The position numbers and the translations under genes were made by a program. A DNA stretch of 47,695 nt from an uncultured bacterium (GTDB lineage: Bacteria; Planctomycetota; UBA1135; GCA-002748355): assembly GCA_937858895.1 (NCBI GenBank), contig CALLZN010000298.1:1-47695 (forward strand), in the 5' to 3' direction. A model generated the notes under the pieces. It ran no database searches, was not told the DNA's origin, and saw only the letters and a list, made by a program, of their open reading frames with translations. Shown here piece by piece: positions 34,401 to 41,822 of this stretch (position 1 is its first letter; each line of letters opens with the position of its first letter).

Positions 34401-35395
34401 GTCGTTTCATCGGCGCTGACGGCGTCGCGCGCTTGGAGGTCGGCGAGCTCGGCGAGGCGCTTTTCGGCGGTCGCCTTCGCTTCGCGGCGGCTGCGCTCTT
34501 CGCCGCGCAGCTTGGCGGCGAGGTCGCGGAGCTCGGAGTGCCGCGCGGCGAGCGCGCGCGCATCGGCGTCGACCTCTTCGAGTTCGCTGCGGGCCTCCGC
34601 GCGCCCGGTCTCGGCGGCGGCAATTCGCTGCTCGAGTTGCTCGAGTTCGATGTCGACCGAATCGAGCTTGGCCCGCAGCTCGATCGAATCGAGGACCGCG
34701 ACCGCGACGCGCAGCGCCATGAGCCGCTCGTGGGCTTCGCGCCAGGACCGCGCCTTGCTTGCTTGAATCTTGAGCGATCGAACGCGGCTGGCCTTTTCTT
34801 GGCGCAGGTCATGGACGCGCGCGAGGTTGAGCTCGACGCGGTCTAGGCGGCGCAGGGCTTCCTTGCGCCGGACCTTGTAGCGGCTGATGCCGGCGGCCTC
34901 GTCGAAGATGCTGCGACGCTCGTCAGGATTGGCCGAGAGGACCGCATCGATGCGCCCTTGCTCCATCACGGAGTAGCCGCCGACGCCGAGGCCGGTGTCG
35001 AGCAAGGCCTCCTTGATGTCTTTGAGCCGCACGACGTTGTTGTCGATCAGGTACTCGCTCTCGCCGCTGCGGTAGAGGCGGCGCGCCACAGCCATCTCGA
35101 CTGGCTTGGGGGCGAGGCCGTCTTGATCACCCGCTTCGCGCTCGAGGACGAGGGTGACCTGCGCACAGCCCATGGCCGGTCGCCCCTCGGCGCCGTGGAA
35201 GACGACGTCGAGCATCTCCTTGCCACGCTGGCTCGAGGGCCGCTGGTCACCGAGGACCCACTTCATCGCGTCGACGACGTTCGACTTGCCGCAACCGTTC
35301 GGCCCGATGATGCCCGTCAGGCCATCGCCAAACTCGAAGTCCGTCTTGTCGGCGAAGGACTTGAAGCCGTGCAAGGTGAGACGCTTGAGCCTCAT
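31499..35395 (-). CDS. smc: Chromosome partition protein SMC
   Basis: A 1298-residue structural-maintenance-of-chromosomes ATPase that organises and helps segregate the chromosome. The N-terminal head has LKRLTLHGFKSFADKT and the Walker A GPNGCGKSN (residues 31-39). Long coiled coils with heptad-rich Glu/Arg/Leu flank a central hinge (about 510-670: FPIELGPALEAVLGSRVQAL, LVPDLEAAYELSRAGAAVRC). The C-terminal head has the ABC signature LLSGGERSMTALAILFAVFQ and Walker B ILDEVDAALDEANVERF. An extra tail of about 70 residues after the ATPase is rich in Arg, Gly, Glu and Ala. Length is slightly above the usual 1150-1200. It follows nrdR on the same strand by 99 bp. Confidence 0.97.
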   Translation of the reverse strand: MRLKRLTLHGFKSFADKTDFEFGDGLTGIIGPNGCGKSNVVDAMKWVLGDQRPSSQRGKEMLDVVFHGAEGRPAMGCAQVTLVLEREAGDQDGLAPKPVEMAVARRLYRSGESEYLIDNNVVRLKDIKEALLDTGLGVGGYSVMEQGRIDAVLSANPDERRSIFDEAAGISRYKVRRKEALRRLDRVELNLARVHDLRQEKASRVRSLKIQASKARSWREAHERLMALRVAVAVLDSIELRAKLDSVDIELEQLEQRIAAAETGRAEARSELEEVDADARALAARHSELRDLAAKLRGEERSRREAKATAEKRLAELADLQARDAVSADETTRLLDARRLELEECFAGEADLRRRLEAAEEDLPERAEAAKAARDAFREQQRVEERLRQRMLELMHDKTRARNVVRQEEIDGGALRVRAESLREQVQVLEQRLAASRRERVHGDRECDDLQERYDRARAQLEAKIEVIKAHAADKDAIVEKSHAHARERSSLVSSIDLLRDLEASYTGLDEAARALLGEDEGRANGILTRIALCVDFPIELGPALEAVLGSRVQALVVEDRHGIEAALAQLEEAKGARLSLVDASRLTQSHASSATSEPDAPVTVPGDLPRAGLPLSDFCRFQEPVRELLEDALAGVLLVPDLEAAYELSRAGAAVRCVTLRGELVDGPWIQAGRAEVAASPLQRRSQLEHLHACLQAVDLELESIREAEASLDTVLQEHVASRRRMEALIESLDKNLASARHAQQTREAREGETLEEIALLERELLRLEDRAIASLGARMRPIMNLVLLDKRERAIEAEQRVVRTQMSDLDRSVHDSQDLLAESQSRLAGLQAEVRGVLQQRTLLTTAIEDLEKRGLDLDRRRVATAREHDELASSLERLSIEVVDFACRLRSVEDIVTQASENLTELERARDVQRRRVEDLERDFESAREARSSVWLRNQETSMRLERLDAEVFDDCGIEVARLRGEIEGRGFWSEREILGPEVPPSGPVFERIVATSLQGPELPPDYWRRELELERLWEQDDFERDEARKETGILRVRMQRMGAVNLDAERELADAEGQFDQLERDCVDLEKAKKELIDAIHKINLESRRLFEETFELARKNFQDIFRKLFQGGKADIELVETEDPLDAGIEIFARPPGKELRSIRLLSGGERSMTALAILFAVFQIKPSPFCILDEVDAALDEANVERFLRVLHDFTADTQFLVVTHHKRTMADCRVLYGVTMPRKGISTRMSVSLDDVARGAVDDVLEDGAAVPHVAGIRSVEAASRQPAGGASREKGRERGVKGESFEEASA

Positions 35396-35494
35396 CGCCA
35401 CGCCCCCGTCGCTGGACGGACCTGCTCCCATTCATTCGTGCTCATCGAATCCCCTCCCACAGGTATCTGGCACCCAAGCTCACCCTACTGCGGA

Positions 35495-35980
35495 TCACTG
35501 CGACTGCGCTTCCTCGGCCTCGCCGCCCTTCTTCTCGATCAAGGGTCGCAGCTCCTCGAGGAACTGGGACGCGTCCTTGAACTCGCGATAGACCGACGCG
35601 AAGCGCACGTAGGCAACCTGGTCGAGGTTGCGCAGCTCGAGCATGACGAGGTTGCCGATCATCGAGGTCGGCACTTCGTTGTCGAAGGCCTCCGAGCACT
35701 GGCGCTCGACGCGGTCGACGATGGTCTCGATCTGCTCCTTGCTGACCGGGCGCTTCTCGCAGGCCTTGAGGAGGCCGTGGCGGATCTTGTCCCGGTCGAA
35801 GGGCAGGCGCATGCCGTCCTTTTTGACGACGCGCATCGGTGTCGACTCGACGCGTTCGTAGGTCGTGAAGCGCCTCGTGCACCCGAGACACTGCCGTCGC
35901 CGACGGATGGACAATCCGTCGGACGAGGAACGCGAGTCGATGACCCGGTCGTTGTCCGTCTTGCAATACGGGCAGCGCAT
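35495..35980 (-). CDS. nrdR: Transcriptional repressor NrdR
   Basis: A 161-residue regulator of ribonucleotide reductase genes, of normal length. The N-terminal zinc ribbon has Cys3, Cys6, Cys31 and Cys34 (MRCPYCK and [14 protein letters not shown]). The ATP-cone domain follows ([59 protein letters not shown]), which senses ATP or dATP. The tail is Glu- and Gln-rich. No Shine-Dalgarno site is visible at the ATG. It binds NrdR boxes upstream of nrd genes in other bacteria; none is in this window. The 218-bp gap upstream to mnmE holds no gene I can support. Confidence 0.97.
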   Translation of the reverse strand: MRCPYCKTDNDRVIDSRSSSDGLSIRRRRQCLGCTRRFTTYERVESTPMRVVKKDGMRLPFDRDKIRHGLLKACEKRPVSKEQIETIVDRVERQCSEAFDNEVPTSMIGNLVMLELRNLDQVAYVRFASVYREFKDASQFLEELRPLIEKKGGEAEEAQSQ

Positions 35981-36198
35981 GTCGCATCGTGCAAACGTTG
36001 ATCGAAGCTCGTTTCACGTCCCGAGTTTCCTCGAGGGTCCTGCCGAAGGAACGGAACCGCCCAACCCTCCGCCGCTAACGAAGCCTCCGCGGGTTGAGCT
36101 TAGCAGGATCTCGCACGTAAGCTCCTACTTCTTGGTGCGTTAGGTGAAGCGCGGACCGCGGCCTGGCGAATCACCTGCTGCGTGTCACGCGTTGCCAG

Positions 36199-37581
36199 TC
36201 ACTTGCCGAGGCAGAAGCTCGCGAAGATGCGATCGAGCAGCTCTTCGGGCACAGCGGCTGCATCGCTCGGCGCCAGCGACGCAATGGCGTTCGCGAGTTC
36301 GGCGACCACGACCTCGTCGCCCAAGTCACGGACCTCGATGGCGCGAAGCACGCACTGCAGAGCAGCACGCGCTCGGGCTTCGAGGAGGGCCGTGCCAAGG
36401 CGCGAGTGCGGCCGCGCGCCGAGGCGCTGCAGCGCGTCCAGGACAGCTTCCAGCCCTTGACCAGTCTTGGCCGAGCACGCGATGGCGGACTCCGGGATTT
36501 CTGCGCTGGGGTCGAGGTCGCGCTGCGAGACGACGCACAGCGCCGGCGGCCCCAGAGCGTCGCGCGGCTCACCAAGTGAAGCGACGCGAGTCACGGGCAC
36601 GACCAGGATGTAGCCATCGGCTTCTTGGAGCTCGTGGCGCAGGATCGCGCCTTCGTCGTCATCGGTGCTCGACGCATCGCGTCCTGGCGCATCGCGTCCT
36701 GGCGCATCGCCGAGCCGTATGGAGGACAAGCGTGCCCAGCGCACGTCGCGGGTCGTACCTGCGAGCGGCGAAACGAGCCCGTCGTCGACGCTGGCTACCT
36801 TGTCAGCGATGTCGGACCGGTCGGCGTCGGCGGTCATGCAGCGCAGGGCATTCCACAAGCTCGTCTTGCCGGCGTTCGGCGGGCCAACGAGGACGAAAGA
36901 AGGCAGGCCGGCGCGGCTCCGCGGCCGCGCCTCCCCGACGAAGTCCTCGATGCGCGCGGCGATGCGAAGGAGGCCAGGCAGCCAGAGCTCGACTTCGACC
37001 GACCCGGTCTCGGCTTCCTCGAAGTCGAGGCCGCTCTCGAGCAGCGCGAGGATGTCAACGAGTTCGCTGCGCCAGGCATCGGCCTCGTCGTCGTTGCCGC
37101 TGCGCAGCCGCCGCGTGGCCCTCGCGATGGCGTCATCGTCCTCGGCGCGAATCAGCGCGAGGACGGCCTCGGCCTGGTCGAGGGCCAGCTTGCCGTTCTC
37201 GAAGGCGCGGCGTGTGAACTCGCCGGCCCCTGCCGCACGCAGCCCCATGGACTCGAAGACTTCCTCGACGAGTTCGACGATCGACGGGGAGACCATCGTG
37301 TGGACCTCGACGACGTCTTCGCCGGTGTAGCTCTTCGGCCCACGGAAGAAGAGGACGCGCGCCGGCAACACGACGTGCGAGGCCCACTTGCCAGGCAAGT
37401 GGAGGTCGACGTCCACGACCCGGCGCTCCTTGTCGAACGAGAGCTGCGCGAGCGCTGCCGCGACTTCGAAGGCGCGCGGACCCGAGATGCGGAAGACACC
37501 ACGCTCGGCAGCGATGGGCGCGCTCGCTAGCGCGTAAATCGTGTCGCTCGTCGCTGCCTGGTGCACTTCAAAGACGGCCAT
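36199..37581 (-). CDS. mnmE: tRNA modification GTPase MnmE (TrmE)
   Basis: A 460-residue protein that, with MnmG, modifies U34 in several tRNAs. N-terminal tetrahydrofolate-binding domain (DTIYALASAPIAAERGVFRI; GAGEFTRRAFENGKLALDQA). G domain: P-loop GPPNAGKT (233-240), G2 AGTTRD (274-279), C-terminal FCLGK with the conserved Cys457. Unusual points: G3, normally DTAG, reads DAPGR and is present twice in tandem (292-301) because of a 15-bp repeat; G4, normally NKxD, reads SQRD (352-355). GTP binding or switch II may therefore differ from the norm. It starts 13 bases after the anti-sigma-like gene stop and so is the third gene of the sigma operon. Confidence 0.93.
   Translation of the reverse strand: MAVFEVHQAATSDTIYALASAPIAAERGVFRISGPRAFEVAAALAQLSFDKERRVVDVDLHLPGKWASHVVLPARVLFFRGPKSYTGEDVVEVHTMVSPSIVELVEEVFESMGLRAAGAGEFTRRAFENGKLALDQAEAVLALIRAEDDDAIARATRRLRSGNDDEADAWRSELVDILALLESGLDFEEAETGSVEVELWLPGLLRIAARIEDFVGEARPRSRAGLPSFVLVGPPNAGKTSLWNALRCMTADADRSDIADKVASVDDGLVSPLAGTTRDVRWARLSSIRLGDAPGRDAPGRDASSTDDDEGAILRHELQEADGYILVVPVTRVASLGEPRDALGPPALCVVSQRDLDPSAEIPESAIACSAKTGQGLEAVLDALQRLGARPHSRLGTALLEARARAALQCVLRAIEVRDLGDEVVVAELANAIASLAPSDAAAVPEELLDRIFASFCLGK
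36673..36710 (-). repeat. 15-bp tandem repeat inside mnmE
   Basis: Two full copies and a partial third of a 15-bp unit (coding-strand GATGCGCCAGGACGC) encode Asp-Ala-Pro-Gly-Arg twice. The repeat is in frame and duplicates the G3 motif. Confidence 0.9.
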
Positions 37582-37593
37582 CCATGACTGGCC

Positions 37594-40308
37594 TCAACGA
37601 CCGTCGGAACTCGTGGTGCTGCGCCACGCATCGATGTCCGGAAGCGATCCATCAGCGCCGACCACGACCATACGACCATCGATCTCGATGCGCAGAGTGC
37701 CAGGCGGCAGGTCCTCTGCGCGCACGATGCCGTCGGGGCCGACGCGCACGTTCGTCTCGAAGCCTTCGAAGCTGCCATCGAGGACGCCGATGCGCGCGAG
37801 ACTGGAGCCGAGCGTCGGCGGCGCCTGGGTCGTGATGCGACGCAAGGGCTGCAGCGCCACGTGGTGCGCGACGCTCGCTTCATCGACGACGTAGCGACCA
37901 CCACCGACCGCGACCTCCTGGTCGCCGAGCATGGCGAGCACTTGGACGGCCGCACCTTGGGGTAGGTCACGCACAACGATGCGTCCATCGAGGTCCGTCC
38001 AACCCGCGAACCAAGACAGGCCAGCGCCGACTCGCACGTAGATGCTTGCCGACTCGACTGGCGCGACCGAGTCCGCTCCGAAGACGCGCAGCTCGAGCTT
38101 CGCGCTCACGCCATCGTCCGCAGCGCGGCTCGAGGCCGGCCGTGGCGCGTCGCGATCGAAGGCAGTCACGGTCCCGAAGAAGCGCAGGCCCGCCTGCTCG
38201 GCAGCGAGGAAGCTCGCGCTCATGAGGGCTGCGCCGGCCTTCCAGGGTTCGGGCGGCGCCGCGAGCAGGGCCAAGCTTCCCTTCGTGGACGGACGCGGAC
38301 TTCCGATGTGGGCACGTTGCGGCGAGCCGCTGCCCCCATCTTCCCACCAACACAAGTCGGAGCCCGGCACGAGGCGGACATGGACCGCGCTGCGACCCGC
38401 GGCCGGCAAGTCGATGCGCTCGACTCGGGCCACGAACTGCGACGCGACTCCAACGGGCCGCTTCTCGACCCACAAGACTCGGGTGGCCGGATCCTGGATC
38501 GGCAACTCGACGAGAACTCCGTCGTCGACGTGGATCACGAGCGGGGCAGCACCACGATCGGCAACACCCGAGCCCATGCCGAAGGCGTCGAGGACTCCAT
38601 ACTCGACATGCGGCGGCAGCCCAGCAGCGACGGGCTCGATGACCCAAGCCGTGGTTTCCCCCGCGCGCTCGGGTGTTAGACCGTCGACGACGAAACGGCC
38701 AGCGTCGTCGCTGACGGCCTCGCCATCGAGCAAGCGAGCGGCGCCGACGAAGCTGTCGATGCGCAAGGCACGAACTCGGGCGCCGACCAAGGCCGCGCCG
38801 TCGGCGCCGACGAGGCGCCCGGAGCGCTGGCCGAGCGTCGCCAGGCTCACGTCTTCGCGAACCCACGCGCCAGGAACAGACTTGGACAGCGGCACATCCC
38901 GCAGCTTGCGGAAGGGAACAGCGGCCAGGTCACCCCGGGTCGCGGGCGCAGCAACCGACAACCAAACTTCGTCCGCCGAGGCGTCACCGAGGGGCAGGCT
39001 CACTTCGTAGGAGCCGTCGTCCGAAGTCAGAGCCACGGCGCTCTTGCTGCCCGCGTGCACGGTAACGGCCGCGCCAGCCACGACCTCGCCTTGACTCACA
39101 CCCAATGCGCCCTGGGTCCCGCGCGGCGCACCGCGCACGAAGCCGCGCACGACGAAGTCGGCACGCGCCGCCGGCGCCGTGGACGGACCATTCCGCAACT
39201 CGGGCTCGACGACGAGCGCGAGCGCGTCTGCCGACGGGAGCTCGTGGATGACCAAGGGACGCAAGGGCTCGAGCAGCGCGAGCGTTCCGCTCGCGAGCGG
39301 GACTTCGAGCCCGCCCGTGCGCAAGCCCGCCGAGCCTTCGAGGACGCGAACCGTGATGCGGTCGAGCCGGGCCGTCGCGAAGCTGAGCTCACGACCTTCG
39401 ACGCCTTCGACGCTCACCTCGTAGCGGCCAGCAGCGAGCTCGACCTGCGTCGCGCCCGGCAAGTCGACCGCCAAGGTCGACGCGCTGCGCGCCTCCGACC
39501 AGGCGACCAACTCACCCTGATCGAGCGCGATGCGATCGTGCGAGAGGACCGTGAAGCGGCCGCTCCCTTCGAAGCCGATGCGCCAACCCGGCCGGTCAAC
39601 CGCGCCGCTCGAGCCGTCATCGGAAGCGAGCGTGCGCGACGCATTCTCGAGGACAATGCGACCGTTGCGGAGTTCACCCGTGAAGGGAAGCGTCAGCGTC
39701 GAGCCCATCTGGGGCAAGCCCACCTGCGGGTCAGCCTCGCCGGCAGCACCAAAGATCCCGCTCGCTTCGACAACGACCCAAGACGCACCACTCGTGAGCG
39801 GAGCGACCTCTTTGCTGAAGAAGTACGGCAAGAGGAGCGCAACAAAGAGAACAGCCGCCGCCAAGGCTCCGGCCAAGACCCGCGTCCGCGCCCGGCGCAC
39901 GAAGCGCTGCGGACCGAGACCGCGCCGAGGCGCGAGACCAGGGCTATCGATGGCGTCTTCGAAGTCGCTCTCTCCTTGGAGATCGCCGCGCACCCGGTCG
40001 AGGACACGCGATGTGAAGCCGCGGCCGCGCATGCTGGCAGGCGCGTCGACCGTCGCATCGAGCGCGATCTCCTCCCGCACCCGGTCCATGACCGTGTCCG
40101 TGAAATGCACCGACGGCTCCATCGGCACGAGGGCTTCGCGCAGGCGCAGCGTCTCGAGTTCGATGCGCGAGAGCGCGATGCCGCAGCGCTTGCAAGCGAC
40201 GACGTGCTCATCGACCCACTCGCGCAGACGCGCATCGAGTTCGCGGTCGCAGTAGCCAACGAGCAGCGAATCGCACTTGCGGCAGTCGTTCGAGCGTGCG
40301 GGCATCAT
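37594..40308 (-). CDS. Zinc-finger anti-sigma-like protein with large periplasmic part
   Basis: A 904-residue single-pass membrane protein. The cytoplasmic N-terminus is an anti-sigma zinc-finger: CRKCDSLLVGYCDRELD and EHVVACKRCG, with the HxxxCxxC pattern. A membrane segment (LAGALAAAVLFVALLLPYFF) lies near residue 160. The outer part has a FecR-like stretch (FTVLSHDRIALDQGELVAWS, GATQVELAAGRYEVSVEG), then carboxypeptidase-regulatory-like beta-sandwich sequence (AAVTVHAGSKSAVALTSDDG, RVRALRIDSFVG), and a long Gly/Val-rich tail. It overlaps the sigma-factor stop by 4 bases (ATG 40308; a second ATG at 40305 also fits GGAGGA). It likely holds the sigma factor until an outside signal arrives. 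The large outer part, about 740 residues, is unusual for an anti-sigma protein. Confidence 0.85.
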   Translation of the reverse strand: MMPARSNDCRKCDSLLVGYCDRELDARLREWVDEHVVACKRCGIALSRIELETLRLREALVPMEPSVHFTDTVMDRVREEIALDATVDAPASMRGRGFTSRVLDRVRGDLQGESDFEDAIDSPGLAPRRGLGPQRFVRRARTRVLAGALAAAVLFVALLLPYFFSKEVAPLTSGASWVVVEASGIFGAAGEADPQVGLPQMGSTLTLPFTGELRNGRIVLENASRTLASDDGSSGAVDRPGWRIGFEGSGRFTVLSHDRIALDQGELVAWSEARSASTLAVDLPGATQVELAAGRYEVSVEGVEGRELSFATARLDRITVRVLEGSAGLRTGGLEVPLASGTLALLEPLRPLVIHELPSADALALVVEPELRNGPSTAPAARADFVVRGFVRGAPRGTQGALGVSQGEVVAGAAVTVHAGSKSAVALTSDDGSYEVSLPLGDASADEVWLSVAAPATRGDLAAVPFRKLRDVPLSKSVPGAWVREDVSLATLGQRSGRLVGADGAALVGARVRALRIDSFVGAARLLDGEAVSDDAGRFVVDGLTPERAGETTAWVIEPVAAGLPPHVEYGVLDAFGMGSGVADRGAAPLVIHVDDGVLVELPIQDPATRVLWVEKRPVGVASQFVARVERIDLPAAGRSAVHVRLVPGSDLCWWEDGGSGSPQRAHIGSPRPSTKGSLALLAAPPEPWKAGAALMSASFLAAEQAGLRFFGTVTAFDRDAPRPASSRAADDGVSAKLELRVFGADSVAPVESASIYVRVGAGLSWFAGWTDLDGRIVVRDLPQGAAVQVLAMLGDQEVAVGGGRYVVDEASVAHHVALQPLRRITTQAPPTLGSSLARIGVLDGSFEGFETNVRVGPDGIVRAEDLPPGTLRIEIDGRMVVVGADGSLPDIDAWRSTTSSDGR

Positions 40309-40898
40309 TCCTCCCACCGCTTCCACAGCCGGGCATGAAGGAGTTCACGCGCACGGCTGAGGCGAACCTTGAGGCTCGACAGGGACACACCGATCGTGTC
40401 GGCGATCTCCTGATTGGTCAGCCCATGCAGGTACTTGAGAACGATGGGCGTCCGGTACTGCTCGCTCAGGTCTCCGAGGGCACGGTGCACCTCCTCGTTG
40501 TCGAGGCGGTGGACGCCGTCGCCGTCCGGGTTGAGGTTGGAGACCTGGTCCGGCTCGACGGCCAGGATGTCGCTGTTGACAAGCGTCCGCGTCTGACGCT
40601 TGCGCAAGATGTCGCGCGCGGCGTTACTCGCGATGCGCAAAAGCCAGGGCGAGACCTTGCGCTCCTCGTCGTAGGTCTCGCGCGCGCGGAAGGCCTTGAC
40701 GAAGGTGTCCTGACTCGCCTCTTCTGCGTCTTCGCGTGAGCGCAGGATCTGGTAGCAGAGGCTGAAGACTCCGACCTTGAAGCGCTCGATGAGGCGCTCG
40801 AAGGCGGCGAGGTCCCCCTCGCGCACGCGACTCATGAGTTCCTCGTCGGTCGCACGGGCGAGGGACCGAGGCGTCGAGGACTTATCCTTGTCGGACAT
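40305..40898 (-). CDS. ECF-type RNA polymerase sigma factor
   Basis: A 197-residue sigma-70-family factor with regions 2 and 4 only. Region 2: MSRVREGDLAAFERLIERFK, LRSREDAEEASQDTFVKAFR, PWLLRIASNAARDILRKR. A short linker follows (LAVEPDQVSNLNPDGDGVHR), then region 4: LGDLSEQYRTPIVLKYLHGL and the helix-turn-helix EIADTIGVSLSSLKVRLSRA. It is followed with a 4-base overlap by the anti-sigma-like gene. The ATG at 40898 has AAGG 6 bases upstream; that AAGG lies in a tandem copy of the start region, which also makes a short out-of-frame upstream reading frame of 11 codons. The subgroup cannot be named from sequence alone. Confidence 0.93.
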   Translation of the reverse strand: MSDKDKSSTPRSLARATDEELMSRVREGDLAAFERLIERFKVGVFSLCYQILRSREDAEEASQDTFVKAFRARETYDEERKVSPWLLRIASNAARDILRKRQTRTLVNSDILAVEPDQVSNLNPDGDGVHRLDNEEVHRALGDLSEQYRTPIVLKYLHGLTNQEIADTIGVSLSSLKVRLSRARELLHARLWKRWEE

Positions 40899-40922
40899 TG
40901 CGAGCCTTGTCGGACATTGCGA
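40886..40922. repeat. 19-bp tandem duplication at the sigma-factor start
   Basis: An 18-base unit beginning ccttgtcggacattg occurs at 40886-40903 and again at 40905-40922. The first copy is the real sigma start. The second gives an ATG in another frame and the AAGG ribosome site used for the real start. Confidence 0.9.
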
Positions 40923-41225
40923 TTTCGCGGCAGCGTGGCCGCCGAAGGTGGTCGTGGTGGATGTCGAGGCTGCGCGCGCTGCAATCGGAGCCAGGATATG
41001 GACGCCCTACGTCCTCGGCCGCGACGGAAGCCAGGATATCCTCTAGCTTTGCGACGTTTTCCACAGAACGAGAAGCGATCCACTCGAGCAGGGAATTATT
41101 CCCAGCGACTCAAGGCTAGGCCACGGCCGTCCGATGCGAGGGCAAGCCCGTAAGCCGCGACGCCATCGACGTCATCACGGCGGCGGGAACCGACATCGCT
41201 TGCCCCGCAACCCCCGACGACCACG
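40899..41225. other. 327-base gene-free gap between sigma factor and HAD gene
   Basis: This divergent gap carries the 19-bp duplication next to the sigma start, two copies of AGCCAGGATAT 40 bases apart (40989-40999 and 41029-41039), the 10-base palindrome AGGATATCCT around 41033-41042, and the perfect inverted repeat GGGAAT-T-ATTCCC at 41091-41103. An AT-rich patch at 41091-41103 stands out in GC-rich DNA. Promoters for both flanking genes should lie here. A 60-codon minus-strand frame also runs through but has no support. Confidence 0.6.
41091..41103. promoter_or_regulatory. Perfect AT-rich palindrome in divergent gap
   Basis: GGGAAT-T-ATTCCC is a perfect inverted repeat with a single centre base, about 120 bases before the HAD gene and 190 before the sigma gene. 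It could be an operator; no known regulator motif is recognised. Confidence 0.35.
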
Positions 41226-41807
41226 ATGGCCAAGAACGGAACCCGCCAAGCCCTCTTTTTCGACCTCCACGGCATCCTCGTGCGGCCCTGGACCGATCGA
41301 GCGGACTACTGCAACCCGACGTTCTACGAGGGTGCGCTCGACGCGCTCAAGCGCGTCGACCCGGCGCGGATGGACATCTTCGTCGCAACGAACCAGAGCG
41401 CCGTCGCCGAAGGCATCCTGCGCGAGCGTGACTTCAAGCGCTTTCAGGAAGCCGTCTGCCAGCGCTTCGAGATCGAGGGGATCCCGCTGCGCAAGTTCTA
41501 CGCTTGCCTTTACGACCCGAAGGGGAAGGGCCGCTGGCGCAAGGAGTCCGTCTTCCGCAAGCCCAACACCGGCATGTTCCGCATGGCCGAACAGGAGTTC
41601 GACCTCAACCTGCGGCGCTGCTGGCTCGTCGGCGACACGAGCACGGACATCCTTGCCGGCAGTCGTGCGAACCTAGGCACCATCCTCGTGCGCACTGGCG
41701 CAGCCGGGCGGGACAACGGCTTTCAGATCCAGCCGAACTTCATCGAGGACGACTTCGCGTCTGCGATTCGCCGCCTCAACTACTACGAGCTCTCGCTGAC
41801 ACGCTGA
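41226..41807 (+). CDS. HAD-superfamily phosphatase homologue with altered DxD motif
   Basis: A 193-residue HAD-type protein closest in layout to the histidinol-phosphate/heptose-bisphosphate phosphatases (HisB-N, GmhB). Motif I reads FFDLHGIL: the nucleophile Asp13 is present but the general acid/base Asp is His15. Motif II is VATNQSAVAEG (Thr55), motif III is RKPNTGMF (Lys112) and motif IV is GDTSTDILAG (Asp137, Asp141). The Cys/His zinc cluster that GmhB carries just before motif III is not seen (YDPKGKGRWRKESVFRKP). So the core is intact except for one catalytic residue, which may reduce or change the phosphatase reaction. It is convergent with the rhomboid-like gene. Confidence 0.88.
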   Translation: MAKNGTRQALFFDLHGILVRPWTDRADYCNPTFYEGALDALKRVDPARMDIFVATNQSAVAEGILRERDFKRFQEAVCQRFEIEGIPLRKFYACLYDPKGKGRWRKESVFRKPNTGMFRMAEQEFDLNLRRCWLVGDTSTDILAGSRANLGTILVRTGAAGRDNGFQIQPNFIEDDFASAIRRLNYYELSLTR

Positions 41808-41822
41808 CCGCTGAGGCGAAGG

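Noticed and set aside
33161-34846. Plus-strand reading frame of 561 codons
   Set aside because: Antisense to smc coiled coil; composition mirrors the heptad repeat.
40882-41064. 60-codon minus-strand frame upstream of the sigma gene
   Set aside because: No family, no ribosome site; its end is just the out-of-frame copy of the duplicated sigma start.
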